From JAYPAN01 sp049597955 (lineage in GTDB: Bacteria > Pseudomonadota > Alphaproteobacteria > RS24), in assembly GCA_049597955.1 (NCBI GenBank), contig JBMYND010000003.1:1-64000 (forward strand): a DNA stretch of 64,000 nt, in the 5' to 3' direction. The notes beneath the pieces were generated by a model. It ran no database searches and had not been told where the DNA came from. It was given only the letters and a program-made list of their open reading frames with translations. Both the position numbers and the translations under genes were made by a program. Shown piece by piece: positions 1 to 8,132 of this stretch. The number at the start of each line of letters is the position of its first letter. Position 1 is the first letter of the stretch.

Positions 1-297
1 GAGCATTCTAAATCCGGTTCGTTATTGGAGAAAGGCGTTTCCGCCAATACCGCCGAACATGCCCTCAAAAGAGGAATTGCGCGAAAGGCGGTTGCGTTTT
101 GCCAGACGTTTTGCCGCGACGCATGCTGAAGGCAATGTATCCCTCTCGCATGGGCGTTTTCGCCCTCTGCGTCGGAAATAAGGAAAAGCATCGGCAATAA
201 GGAAAATAAAAAAGCACTTATAATTCCTGAAGAACAACAAAAAATTATCAATGAGATTAAACAACTCTTTGATAATGCGGAAAAAGTCAGCAAATCC
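1..297. other. Window-edge region without a convincing gene; contains a nested hairpin
   Basis: No complete gene is visible here. One forward frame is open from base 1 to a stop at 127-129 and could be the tail of a gene cut by the window edge, but its product is not recognisable. The same frame reopens at 130 and runs into the next gene without an ATG, GTG or TTG. A hairpin lies at 147-171 (CGCA-T-GGGCG, TTTT loop, CGCCC-TC-TGCG). A second pairing, CGACGCA (117-123) with TGCGTCG (168-174), could enclose it. The stretch from about 175 onward is AT-richer than the housekeeping genes that follow. Confidence 0.35.
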
Positions 298-834
298 ATG
301 GAAACAGTGATTTTCGAGGACGAGGCTGGTCTTGATGTCACCGTTATCAACCAGTTGCGTTATGTCGGGCAACATTTGCTACGTTGTTTTTCTGACCCTC
401 AATTGCCAATTGAAGAACTTGAGAGAGCAAAACGGCACGCCGAGCGCGCGTTATATGATGCCCATGACTTACGAATACAGCATGCACTCAACCAAATCAG
501 TGAATTTGAGCAGGATTGCCGTGATAAAAATCAATATATTTCCGGCGCATTTCCCGATTATGCTGACATGTTGGGTGTGCGAGATGATGCGCGGCGATTC
601 ATTGCAAATAATAATGCTGAAAGCCGTGAAGATTTCTATGGGACGCTGGAAGAATATGCGGACAAACTTGAAGTTTTCACGCGCAAATTACCTCATATCC
701 GCCAACAAATTAACGCGCAGTTGGAGAGCCGAAGAAAAGAGAGGAACTGGCAGATTTTCTTTTTTGTTGCGATACCCGTGCTGACTTTTCTGGCCGGCAT
801 TTTTCTGGCAAGCTTTAGGGAGAATGGCGGATAA
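298..834 (+). CDS. Hypothetical protein with C-terminal membrane anchor
   Basis: I do not recognise this 178-residue protein. It is charged and probably largely helical, with many E/R/K residues, and it ends in one hydrophobic segment (about residues 152-172, beginning IFFFVAIPVL) followed by a short polar tail. That suggests a cytoplasmic coiled domain anchored by its C terminus. The ATG at 298 is the first usual start, yet the frame upstream (about 205-297) still reads like helical protein with no ATG/GTG/TTG. The true start may be a rare codon, or the gene may have lost its 5' end. Codon use is AT-richer than in the flanking genes, which hints at transfer. It converges on trmD with a 10-bp gap, at a place where many alphaproteobacteria carry rplS. 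Confidence 0.5.
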   Translation: METVIFEDEAGLDVTVINQLRYVGQHLLRCFSDPQLPIEELERAKRHAERALYDAHDLRIQHALNQISEFEQDCRDKNQYISGAFPDYADMLGVRDDARRFIANNNAESREDFYGTLEEYADKLEVFTRKLPHIRQQINAQLESRRKERNWQIFFFVAIPVLTFLAGIFLASFRENGG

Positions 835-844
835 ACGCATCCCC

Positions 845-1552
845 CTATTCACCCTTTTTATGCTTATAGATTTCCCATAAATCGGGGCGGCGGGTTTTGG
901 TTATTTCGCGCGCTTGCTGCTTGCGCCATTCGGCGATTTTGCCATGATCGCCGGACAGGAGAATATCCGGTATGGCACGCCCCTCCCACTCAGCCGGACG
1001 CGTGTAATGGGGATATTCCAGCAAGCCATCGGCAAAACTTTCTTCATGCGCCGAGGCGGCAGCCCCCATCACGCCGGGCAAAAGCCGCACCACCGCATCG
1101 GTCATTGCCAGCGCGGCCGGTTCACCGCCCGACAGCACATAATCCCCGAGTGAAACCTCAATCGCCGCACGCGCCTCGACCACCCGCGCGTCAATCCCTT
1201 CAAACCGATTGCAGAAAAACACCGCGCCCGGCCCCTCAGCCAGTTCGACGGCCATTTTTTGCGTGAACGGCCTGCCGCGCGGGCTGGGCATCAGCAAGGG
1301 CATATCCGGTGCTTGCGCGCATATTGCATCAATAGCGGCTGCCGCAATATCGGCGCGCAGCACCATGCCAGCGCCGCCGCCAGCCGGCGTGTCATCGACA
1401 TTTTTATGCTTGCCTTCACCAAAATCGCGTAAATCATGCGCCGTGCAATGCCACAGGCCATTTTGCAAAGCGCGACCTGCCAGACTATGCCGCAAACTGC
1501 CGGGAAACATGTCCGGAAACAGGGTGATAAAATGCGCCTGCCAGCCACTCAT
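845..1552 (-). CDS. trmD: tRNA (guanine-N1)-methyltransferase TrmD
   Basis: This enzyme methylates G37 of tRNAs that have G at position 36, using S-adenosylmethionine, which prevents +1 frameshifting. The 235-residue protein has the SPOUT knot: a GGGAGMVLRAD segment near residues 58-68, the cofactor-loop LSGGEPAALAMTDAVVR, and the linker DGLLEYPHYTRP, whose Asp is the known catalytic residue of the family. Length is normal. It overlaps the stop of rimM by four bases (1549-1552, ATGA), so the two are translationally coupled in the usual rpsP-rimM-trmD order. Identification is very secure. Confidence 0.97.
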   Translation of the reverse strand: MSGWQAHFITLFPDMFPGSLRHSLAGRALQNGLWHCTAHDLRDFGEGKHKNVDDTPAGGGAGMVLRADIAAAAIDAICAQAPDMPLLMPSPRGRPFTQKMAVELAEGPGAVFFCNRFEGIDARVVEARAAIEVSLGDYVLSGGEPAALAMTDAVVRLLPGVMGAAASAHEESFADGLLEYPHYTRPAEWEGRAIPDILLSGDHGKIAEWRKQQAREITKTRRPDLWEIYKHKKGE

Positions 1553-2091
1553 CCTGCTGACTCCTGCTTGTCTTCGTCGGCGTCAGTTTCAGGCCGTGCC
1601 TCGGTTTCCGGCGGCAATATGACCGTCAGACGCCCCTTTTCCAAATCAATTTCCGGCACAATGGCGCGGGTAAAGGGCACAAAGCGGTCGTCAATTTCCA
1701 GTAAATCACCGGCCCCGAAATCATGCACGGCCAGCACCCGCCCAAGATAATCGCCCTCCGGCGTCAGGGCTTTCAATCCGACCAAATCGGCATGGTAAAA
1801 TTCTTCCGCATCATCCAGTGACGGCAGTCGGTCGCGCGGCACACATAATTCCGTGCCGCGCAATGCCTCAGCCGCATCGCGATTGCTGATGCCAATGATT
1901 TTTATCCGCGCTCCGGCCTTATCCGGCTTGACCCATTTCAGCTCAAATTGCCGCGTGCCATCGCGCGTGGACAATGTGCCATAAGCGCCCAACTCAAGCG
2001 GGTCAGCACAGAAAGTCTTGACCCGCATACCCCCATGCACGCCATGTGGCGCAACAATCACGCCAAGCACAAGCATGGGGGCTCCAGCCAT
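1549..2091 (-). CDS. rimM: 16S rRNA processing protein RimM
   Basis: RimM helps mature the 30S subunit, binding ribosomal protein S19 and the 3' head of 16S rRNA. The 180-residue protein shows the N-terminal RimM barrel (LGVIVAPHGVHGGMRVKTF) and a C-terminal PRC-barrel (FYHADLVGLKALTPEGDYLG). The acidic tail after about residue 160 (ETEARPETDADEDKQESAG) is not part of either domain. It sits 2 bp downstream of rpsP and overlaps trmD by four bases, so it is the middle gene of a compact translation operon. Confidence 0.96.
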   Translation of the reverse strand: MAGAPMLVLGVIVAPHGVHGGMRVKTFCADPLELGAYGTLSTRDGTRQFELKWVKPDKAGARIKIIGISNRDAAEALRGTELCVPRDRLPSLDDAEEFYHADLVGLKALTPEGDYLGRVLAVHDFGAGDLLEIDDRFVPFTRAIVPEIDLEKGRLTVILPPETEARPETDADEDKQESAG

Positions 2092-2093
2092 GA

Positions 2094-2675
2094 TTAATCG
2101 GCCTTTTCTTCCTCGGCGGGCGCTTCTTCCGCAGGGGCTTCCTCGGCAGCGGCTTCTTCAGCAGGGGCCTCTTCGGCAGGCGCTTCTTCCGCAGGGGCCT
2201 CTTCGGCAGCAGCTTCTTCAGCAGGGGCCTCTTCGGCAGCAGCTTCTTCAGCAGGGGCTTCCTCGGCGGCAGCTTCTTCGGCAGCAGCCGCTTCTTCAGC
2301 CGCAGCCGCTTCCGCTTCGGCTGCTGCCTCTTCGGCGGCACGGCGGGCTTCTTCCGCCGCTTCCAGACGCTCTTGCGCCTTGGCACCCGGCTTGGCCTTA
2401 TTCGGATTATTGCGCGGCTTGCGCTCTACCACACCGGCAGCATCGAGAAAGCGCGCCACGCGGTCAGACGGTTTTGCGCCTTCGCCGAGCCAATATTTGG
2501 CGCGGTCAAGGTCAAGCTTGACGCGCTCATCGCTGTCTTTCGGCAAAAGCGGATTATAAGTGCCAAGCTTTTCAATAAAGCGACCATCGCGCGGCATACG
2601 GCCATCAGCCACCACAATGCGATAAAACGGGCGTTTTTTTGACCCGCCACGCGACATACGAATTTTAAGAGCCAT
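2094..2675 (-). CDS. rpsP: 30S ribosomal protein S16 with long Ala/Glu/Pro tail
   Basis: S16 binds 16S rRNA in the 30S body and is needed for assembly. Residues 1-80 are a standard S16 domain (ALKIRMSRGGSKKRPFYRIV, then DGRFIEKLGTYNPL). After a basic linker of about 20 residues comes a tail of about 90 residues made almost only of Ala, Glu and Pro (repeats of AEEAPAEE), ending EEEKAD. S16 is usually 80-110 residues; some alphaproteobacterial forms carry an A/E-rich extension, but this one (193 residues in total) is long. The tail is in frame and encoded by DNA repeats, so it is not a frameshift. First gene of rpsP-rimM-trmD; ffh lies 24 bp upstream on the same strand. Confidence 0.96.
   Translation of the reverse strand: MALKIRMSRGGSKKRPFYRIVVADGRMPRDGRFIEKLGTYNPLLPKDSDERVKLDLDRAKYWLGEGAKPSDRVARFLDAAGVVERKPRNNPNKAKPGAKAQERLEAAEEARRAAEEAAAEAEAAAAEEAAAAEEAAAEEAPAEEAAAEEAPAEEAAAEEAPAEEAPAEEAPAEEAAAEEAPAEEAPAEEEKAD
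2100..2345 (-). repeat. In-frame tandem repeats encoding the S16 tail
   Basis: The DNA is a run of imperfect 15-bp units that combine into near-identical 30-bp units (for example GCAGGGGCCTCTTCGGCAGC followed by AGCTTCTTCA on the plus strand). Each 15-bp unit encodes a five-residue AEEAP or AEEAA block. Units are identical over long runs, including third positions, which points to recent expansion and makes the tract likely to vary in length between strains. Confidence 0.85.
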
Positions 2676-2699
2676 TTTTCAATTCCTTTCGTGAAACAG

Positions 2700-4205
2700 C
2701 TATTTCTTTTTGGGCGCGCCCAATCCTTTCAGAAAGTCAGGCGGCAATCCGCCACCTGGCTGGCCCAGCCCAATTTTTCCCAAATCATGATTTCCCAAAT
2801 CAGGCATTTGCCCGATATCTTTCGGCAATTCGCCCGGCATACCTCCACCAAGGCCTCCACCAAAGCCACCACCAAGGCTGCCCATCAGATTTTTCATGCC
2901 ACCCTTGCCGAGTTTTTTCATCATATCGGCCATTTGCCGATGCATTTTCAGCACGCGATTGACTTCCTGCACCGATGTGCCTGACCCTGCCGCCACCCGC
3001 TTTTTGCGGCTGGCATTGAGCAATTTCGGATTATCCTTTTCCGCCTGCGTCATGGAGGACACAATCGCCGCCTGACGTTTCAGCGCCTTGTTATCCATGC
3101 CCATTTCGCCCATTTGCGCGGCCTGTTTTTTCAGTTTGCCCATGCCTGGGATAAGCCCCATGACACCGGCCATGCCGCCCATGCGCTGCATTTGTTTCAA
3201 CTGCTCGGCCAAATCCTCCAATGTGAACAGGCCTTTCTTCATCCGCGCCGCCATTTTTTCGGCTTTTTCAGCGTCAATGATTTCGGCGGCTTTTTCGACC
3301 AGCCCGACAATATCGCCCATGCCGAGAATCCGGTTGGCCAATCGCGCCGGGTCGAAGATTTCAAGCTTGTCCGTGGCTTCGCCTATACCGAGAAATTTGA
3401 TTGGCACGCCGGTGACATGGCGGATAGACAATGCCGCACCGCCGCGCCCGTCGCCATCCATACGGGTCAGCATCACACCGGTCAGCGTGACGCGGGCGGC
3501 AAATTGCGCGGCGATATTGACCGCTTCCTGACCGGTCAGACTGTCAGCGACCAGCATCACCTCGCTTGGCTTGGCGGCTGTTTCAATCGCTGCCATTTCT
3601 GCCATCAGCGCCTCATCGGCATTGGAGCGTCCGGCTGTGTCCAGCATGACCACATCAAAACCGCCCAGCCTGGCCGCCTGCATGGCACGCGCGGCAATAT
3701 CCACGGCGCGCTGACCCTCGACAATCGGCAATGTCTCAATATCCAGATTTTCGCCCAGCACTTGCAATTGCTGCATGGCGGCCGGGCGTTGCGTATCCAA
3801 TGAGGCCATCAGCACTTTGCGGCCTTCCTTGTCGCGCAAATGCCGCGCCAGCTTGGCGGTGGAAGTGGTTTTACCCGAGCCTTGCAGGCCGACCATCATA
3901 ATGGCGGCAGGCGGGGCAACATCAAGTTTAATGGGGGCGGCCTCGCCGAGCATATCGACCAACGCATCATTGACGATTTTGACAACTTGCTGACCCGGCG
4001 AGACAGATTTCAGAACTTCCGCCCCGACCGCGCGCGGACGCACTGTGTCAAGAAAGCTGCGCACGGCAGGCAAGGCCACATCGGCTTCCAGCAAAGCAGT
4101 GCGAATATCAGACAGCGCGGTTTCGACATCTTTCTCAGACAGCGCACCGCGCCGCGTCAGCCGGTCGAATATCGACCCCAGATTGTCGCTCAGCGTCTCA
4201 AACAT
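2700..4205 (-). CDS. ffh: Signal recognition particle protein Ffh
   Basis: Ffh binds signal sequences of nascent membrane proteins together with 4.5S RNA and docks with FtsY. The 501-residue protein has the N domain, the GTPase G domain with GLQGSGKTTSTAKLA (G1), DTQRPAA, DTAGRSNADEALM (G3) and TRMDGDGRGG (G4; Arg in place of the usual Lys), and the methionine-rich M domain (about residues 300-440) with RIxGMGD and the SGT motif. The C terminus is Gly/Met-rich. Its partner ftsY lies 2.4 kb away on the other strand; the SRP RNA gene was not found in the window. Confidence 0.97.
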   Translation of the reverse strand: MFETLSDNLGSIFDRLTRRGALSEKDVETALSDIRTALLEADVALPAVRSFLDTVRPRAVGAEVLKSVSPGQQVVKIVNDALVDMLGEAAPIKLDVAPPAAIMMVGLQGSGKTTSTAKLARHLRDKEGRKVLMASLDTQRPAAMQQLQVLGENLDIETLPIVEGQRAVDIAARAMQAARLGGFDVVMLDTAGRSNADEALMAEMAAIETAAKPSEVMLVADSLTGQEAVNIAAQFAARVTLTGVMLTRMDGDGRGGAALSIRHVTGVPIKFLGIGEATDKLEIFDPARLANRILGMGDIVGLVEKAAEIIDAEKAEKMAARMKKGLFTLEDLAEQLKQMQRMGGMAGVMGLIPGMGKLKKQAAQMGEMGMDNKALKRQAAIVSSMTQAEKDNPKLLNASRKKRVAAGSGTSVQEVNRVLKMHRQMADMMKKLGKGGMKNLMGSLGGGFGGGLGGGMPGELPKDIGQMPDLGNHDLGKIGLGQPGGGLPPDFLKGLGAPKKK

Positions 4206-4404
4206 GCAAAAACTGCCTCACAGTAAACTGCCTCAATGTCAAATGCGCCCGAGGACGAATATCGTTGTCGGGCGGCAATCCTGCCCTTTGGGCGCGGACC
4301 GGTTCAAATCTCGCTTCATTCAGAAGTGGGCGCAAAATAGGCGGCATGCATGCGAAAGTCAAGACAGGCTGGCGTGTTGTGCGCCAAGCGCCTATATAGA
4401 GCCT

Positions 4405-5310
4405 ATGAGAGATGAAATGAGAGTTGTTGAACCAGACGCGGCGCCACCGGCCAGCCTTGCCTTTTCAAAAATGAACGGGCTGGGCAATGATTTTGTCATC
4501 CTTGATGCGCGCCCGAATGACCTGTCCCTGTCGCCCGACACTGTGCGGCAATTGGCGGCGCGTGACAATCGCATCACGCAAGGCTGCGACCAGCTTCTCA
4601 TCATTCAGCCGCCGCGCAAGGCCGGTGATATTTTCATGCAGATTTTCAATGCCGATGGCAGCGAGGCGCAGGCTTGCGGCAATGGCACACGGGCGGTCGC
4701 CGCCTGGCTGGCCGCGCGCGACGGCATGGCGCGCAGCGCGATTGACACGCTTGGCGGGCTTTTGGCCTGTGTTGTGGACGCGGATGGCACGGTTGAGGTA
4801 ACCATGGGACAGCCGCGCTTTGACTGGCAGCAGATTCCGCTGGCGCGCGCGGTTGACGATACGGCACGCGCCATGCTGCATCCGGCCTTGCCGCCCGCTT
4901 TTTTGGTCAATATCGGCAATCCGCATGCTGTGTTTTTGCTTGACGCAAACAGCGATTTGGAAAGCCTTGCCCGCCAATATGGCGCGGCGCTGGAATGTCA
5001 TGAATTATTCCCCGAAAAAGCCAATATCGGCTTTGCCTGCCCCGGCCATAATGACCATGGCGATAATGGCGATAATCATGCGCTGCATTTGCGCGTCTGG
5101 GAGCGCGGCGCGGGTTTGACCAGGGCCTGCGGGTCAGGTGCGTGCGCCGCCGCTATTGCCGCCATTGCCATTGGCGGGTTTGACGCGGCACGGGTTGATG
5201 TGCATCAGCCAATGGGCGTGGTGCAAATCAGCCGGTCGGATAATGGGCGCGGTGATGTGCGTATGCGCGGCCCCGCCACATTTGAATTTGACGGCGAGGT
5301 GTCGCTGTGA
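4405..5310 (+). CDS. dapF: Diaminopimelate epimerase DapF
   Basis: DapF interconverts LL- and meso-diaminopimelate, supplying lysine and peptidoglycan precursors. The protein from ATG 4405 has 301 residues. Both catalytic cysteines are present: C91 in QACGNGTRA and C242 in ACGSGACA. The conserved N-terminal MNGLGNDFVILD begins at about residue 23, so the start could also be ATG 4417. I chose 4405 because a TATATA box at 4393-4398 would place transcription initiation at or very near that ATG, and no Shine-Dalgarno is visible; a leaderless start is plausible. It overlaps mtaB by four bases (GTGA, 5307-5310). Confidence 0.94.
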   Translation: MRDEMRVVEPDAAPPASLAFSKMNGLGNDFVILDARPNDLSLSPDTVRQLAARDNRITQGCDQLLIIQPPRKAGDIFMQIFNADGSEAQACGNGTRAVAAWLAARDGMARSAIDTLGGLLACVVDADGTVEVTMGQPRFDWQQIPLARAVDDTARAMLHPALPPAFLVNIGNPHAVFLLDANSDLESLARQYGAALECHELFPEKANIGFACPGHNDHGDNGDNHALHLRVWERGAGLTRACGSGACAAAIAAIAIGGFDAARVDVHQPMGVVQISRSDNGRGDVRMRGPATFEFDGEVSL

Positions 5311-6590
5311 GCGTGAAGGTAGAAAATTTCGGTTGTCGCCTGAACGCGCTGGAAGGCGATATTGCCGCTGCCATGGCCGAGCGCGCCGGTGTGCAAAATG
5401 CCACAATTATCAATGGCTGTGCGGTGACCGGTGAGGCCATGCGGCAAGCCCGGCAAGCCGCGCGCAAAGCCAAAAACGCCGCGCCTGACGGGCAGGTGAT
5501 TGTCACCGGCTGTGCGGCGCAAACCGATGCGGCGCAATTTACCGCCATGCCGGAGGTTGACCGCGTGCTGGGCAATGCCGAAAAGCTGACCGAGATAGCA
5601 TGGGCCGGCAAGGATAATGCGGTCAGCGATATTATGCAGGCCACACGCGCCCAGACATTGCCCAATGTGGCGCAAGCGGCGCGCGCGCGGGCCTTTGTGC
5701 AGGTGCAAACCGGCTGCGACCATCGCTGCACTTTCTGTATCATCCCGTTTGGGCGCGGCAATGCGCGCTCCGTGCCGGTTGATGAGGTGGTCGCCCAATG
5801 CCGCCATTTGGTCGCCGAAGGACATAATGAGATTGTGCTGACCGGCGTTGATGTCACCAGCTATGGGCCGGATATTGGCGAGGCGGGGCTTGGCGCTTTG
5901 GTGCGCGCCATACTCACCGGCGTGCCGGAATTGCCGCGCCTGCGTCTGTCTTCGATTGATGCGGTCGAAATAGACAAGGGCTTGCTCGACATTGTGCTGC
6001 ACGAGGAAAGGTTGATGCCGCATTTGCATCTTTCTCTGCAAGCCGGTGACAATATGATTTTGAAGCGCATGAAGCGCCGCCATACGCGCGAGGAAGCGAT
6101 TGACTTTTGCGCCCATGTGACAAAGCAAAGGCCGGACGTGACTTTCGGTGCTGATATCATTGCCGGTTTCCCGACCGAGACCGATGCCATGTTTGAAAAC
6201 TCGCTGGCGCTGGTTGCCGAATGCAATCTGGTCTGGCTGCATGTGTTTCCCTTTTCGCCGCGCCCCGGCACACCGGCGGCGCGCATGCCGCAAATTGACG
6301 GCGCGACCATTAAGGCGCGCGCGGCGCAATTGCGCGCGGCAGGTGACCGCCAGCGCAGTGCTTGGCTGGACGGGCAAATTGGCAAAACCTTGTCTGTGCT
6401 GGTTGAACAATCTCGACCGGCACAAGGCCACCGCCCCGCATTGTGGCAGGGGCGCAGCGAAAATTTTGCCCGCATTGACTGGCCGCAAATTGACTGGCCG
6501 CATGCGGATACCCCCCTCGCGCAAGGCCAGATTGTTGACGTGACGATTGACGGCCATGACGGCCACGGCTTGCAGGGGCATTTGGCATGA
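5307..6590 (+). CDS. mtaB: tRNA t6A37 methylthiotransferase MtaB
   Basis: MtaB converts t6A37 to ms2t6A37 in tRNAs decoding ANN codons, using two [4Fe-4S] clusters and SAM. The 427-residue protein has the N-terminal MTTase domain with its three cluster cysteines (C10 in FGCRLN, C38 in NGCAV, C69 in TGCAAQ) and the radical-SAM motif C137-x3-C141-x2-C144 (GCDHRCTFCIIPFGRGNAR), then a TRAM-like C terminus. FGCRLN distinguishes MtaB from MiaB. Start is GTG, coupled to dapF by GTGA; its own stop overlaps the ftsY ATG. TsaD, which makes the t6A substrate, is encoded at 60980. Confidence 0.93.
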   Translation: MSVKVENFGCRLNALEGDIAAAMAERAGVQNATIINGCAVTGEAMRQARQAARKAKNAAPDGQVIVTGCAAQTDAAQFTAMPEVDRVLGNAEKLTEIAWAGKDNAVSDIMQATRAQTLPNVAQAARARAFVQVQTGCDHRCTFCIIPFGRGNARSVPVDEVVAQCRHLVAEGHNEIVLTGVDVTSYGPDIGEAGLGALVRAILTGVPELPRLRLSSIDAVEIDKGLLDIVLHEERLMPHLHLSLQAGDNMILKRMKRRHTREEAIDFCAHVTKQRPDVTFGADIIAGFPTETDAMFENSLALVAECNLVWLHVFPFSPRPGTPAARMPQIDGATIKARAAQLRAAGDRQRSAWLDGQIGKTLSVLVEQSRPAQGHRPALWQGRSENFARIDWPQIDWPHADTPLAQGQIVDVTIDGHDGHGLQGHLA

Positions 6591-7522
6591 GTTTGTTCCA
6601 GCGTTTGCGCGACGGGCTAAGCCGTTCCAGCAAATCGCTGGGCAGTGGGCTGGGCAGCCTGCTCGGTGGCGGGCGCTTATCGGCTGACCGGCTTGATGAA
6701 TTGGAAGACGTGTTGATTGGCGCCGATTTGGGGGTGCAGGCTGCCGCCGACATCACCGCCCGCATGAAAGCCCATAAAGGGCTGGCCGGTCTGGATGATG
6801 CCGGCCTGCGCCGCGCCCTCGCCGATGAGATTGCCGCCCTGCTGACCAATGTAAGCCAAGCTTTTGAACTGCCCGCCGCGCGGCCTGCCATTATTTTAAT
6901 GGCCGGCGTCAATGGCGCGGGCAAAACAACAACAATCGGCAAGCTGGCGCAACGCTTTCAGGGCGAAGGCAAAACCGTCATGCTGGCAGCTTGCGACACA
7001 TTTCGCGCCGCCGCCGGTGAACAATTGGCGGTATGGGGCGCGCGCGCCAATGTGCCAGTGGTCAGCGGCGCGCCAGGCACGGATGCGGCCGGGCTCGCTT
7101 TTGAAGCCGTGCAAAAGGCACAAGCCGAAAATATCGACGTTTTGCTGGTGGATACGGCAGGGCGTTTGCAAAACAATGACGGGTTGATGGCCGAGCTGGA
7201 AAAAATCATCCGCGTCATGCGCAAGCTGGTGCCGGAAGCGCCGCATGCCTCGCTCTTGGTGCTGGATGCCACAGTCGGGCAAAATGCAGTGCGTCAGGCT
7301 GAAGTATTTCTCGAAAAGGCAGCCATTAGCGGCCTGATTGTCACCAAGCTGGATGGCACGGCGCGCGGCGGCGGCTTGGTGCCGGTGGCGATGAAGCTCA
7401 ATCTGCCGGTCTATTTTATCGGCGTCGGCGAACAGGCTGAGGATTTGCAAAGCTTCAACGCCGCCGAATTTGCCGCCGCCCTGACCGGTGCCGATATGGC
7501 GCAAGCGGAAAAGGACATATGA
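6587..7522 (+). CDS. ftsY: SRP receptor GTPase FtsY
   Basis: FtsY is the membrane-associated receptor for Ffh/4.5S RNA and delivers ribosomes to SecYEG. The NG domain is complete: GVNGAGKTTTIGKLA (G1), DTFRAAAGEQL, DTAGRLQNNDGLM (G3) and TKLDGTARGGG (G4). At 311 residues it lacks the long acidic A domain of E. coli FtsY and keeps only a short basic amphipathic N terminus (MSLFQRLRDGLSRSSK), which is common in alphaproteobacteria and probably binds lipid. It overlaps mtaB by ATGA and precedes yciB by one base. Confidence 0.96.
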   Translation: MSLFQRLRDGLSRSSKSLGSGLGSLLGGGRLSADRLDELEDVLIGADLGVQAAADITARMKAHKGLAGLDDAGLRRALADEIAALLTNVSQAFELPAARPAIILMAGVNGAGKTTTIGKLAQRFQGEGKTVMLAACDTFRAAAGEQLAVWGARANVPVVSGAPGTDAAGLAFEAVQKAQAENIDVLLVDTAGRLQNNDGLMAELEKIIRVMRKLVPEAPHASLLVLDATVGQNAVRQAEVFLEKAAISGLIVTKLDGTARGGGLVPVAMKLNLPVYFIGVGEQAEDLQSFNAAEFAAALTGADMAQAEKDI

Positions 7523-7523
7523 C

Positions 7524-8132
7524 ATGGCAGCTTGGCGCAAAACGGCGGAAGAATTCGGGCCATTATTGGTCTTTTTCATTCTCAATGCGCGCGGCGCGCA
7601 ATGGTTTGGCCTGCCCGAAAGCCAAAGCCTGTTTATCGCCACGGGCGGCTTTATGGTGGCGCTGGCAGTCGCCATTGGCCTGACATTGGCGCGCGGCGAA
7701 CGCCCCAATAATATGACGCTGTTTTCCGGCGGCTTTGTTTTTATCTTTGGCGGCATCACCCTGTTTTTGCAGGATGAACGCTTTATCAAAATCAAGCCGA
7801 CATTGGTCTATTTGCTGTTTGCCGCGATTTTGGCAATTGGGCTGGCGCGCGGGCAATCTTATCTGCAAAGGCTGATGGGCAATATGCTGCCGCTTGACCA
7901 AGCTGGCTGGCTGCGCCTGACACGGCGTTGGGCGCTATTTTTCGTTTTTCTGGCCGGCGTCAATGAGCTGGTCTGGCGCACGCAATCAACCGATGTCTGG
8001 GTCAATTTCAAAGTATTCGGCATTTTGCCGCTGACATTTTTATTCATGGCTGTGCAATTACCGTTAATGCGCCAGCATTTGCCGGATGGATTTCTTGACG
8101 GGCCGGACGGGCCAAAAGAAAACAAAGATTAG
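7524..8132 (+). CDS. yciB: Inner-membrane septation protein YciB/IspZ
   Basis: YciB (IspZ) is a polytopic membrane protein linked to septum formation and envelope integrity. The protein from ATG 7524 has 202 residues with five or six hydrophobic segments (FGPLLVFFILNARG at the N terminus, then FIATGGFMVALAVAIGL and others) and the family's typical FVFLAGVNELVWR and WVNFKVFGILPLTF. An upstream in-frame ATG at 7488 lies inside ftsY, so 7524 is preferred. Its stop shares four bases with the opposing DUF2332 gene (TTAG, 8129-8132). Confidence 0.9.
   Translation: MAAWRKTAEEFGPLLVFFILNARGAQWFGLPESQSLFIATGGFMVALAVAIGLTLARGERPNNMTLFSGGFVFIFGGITLFLQDERFIKIKPTLVYLLFAAILAIGLARGQSYLQRLMGNMLPLDQAGWLRLTRRWALFFVFLAGVNELVWRTQSTDVWVNFKVFGILPLTFLFMAVQLPLMRQHLPDGFLDGPDGPKENKD

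Noticed and set aside
22..375. Minus-strand open frame at the left edge
   Set aside because: Repeated hydrophobic and basic runs, no start context, and it is antisense to the hypothetical gene and its upstream part.
2100..2345. Frameshift or sequencing error in the S16 tail
   Set aside because: The whole tail is one open frame with a normal stop, and all units keep the frame.
4405..4416. Alternative dapF start further upstream in the same frame (4045)
   Set aside because: The upstream part runs through the ffh promoter and coding region on the other strand and is not similar to DapF N termini.
5205..6581. Long minus-strand open frame (458 codons) over mtaB
   Set aside because: It is antisense to dapF/mtaB, which have complete, conserved products. 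High GC makes long antisense frames common here.
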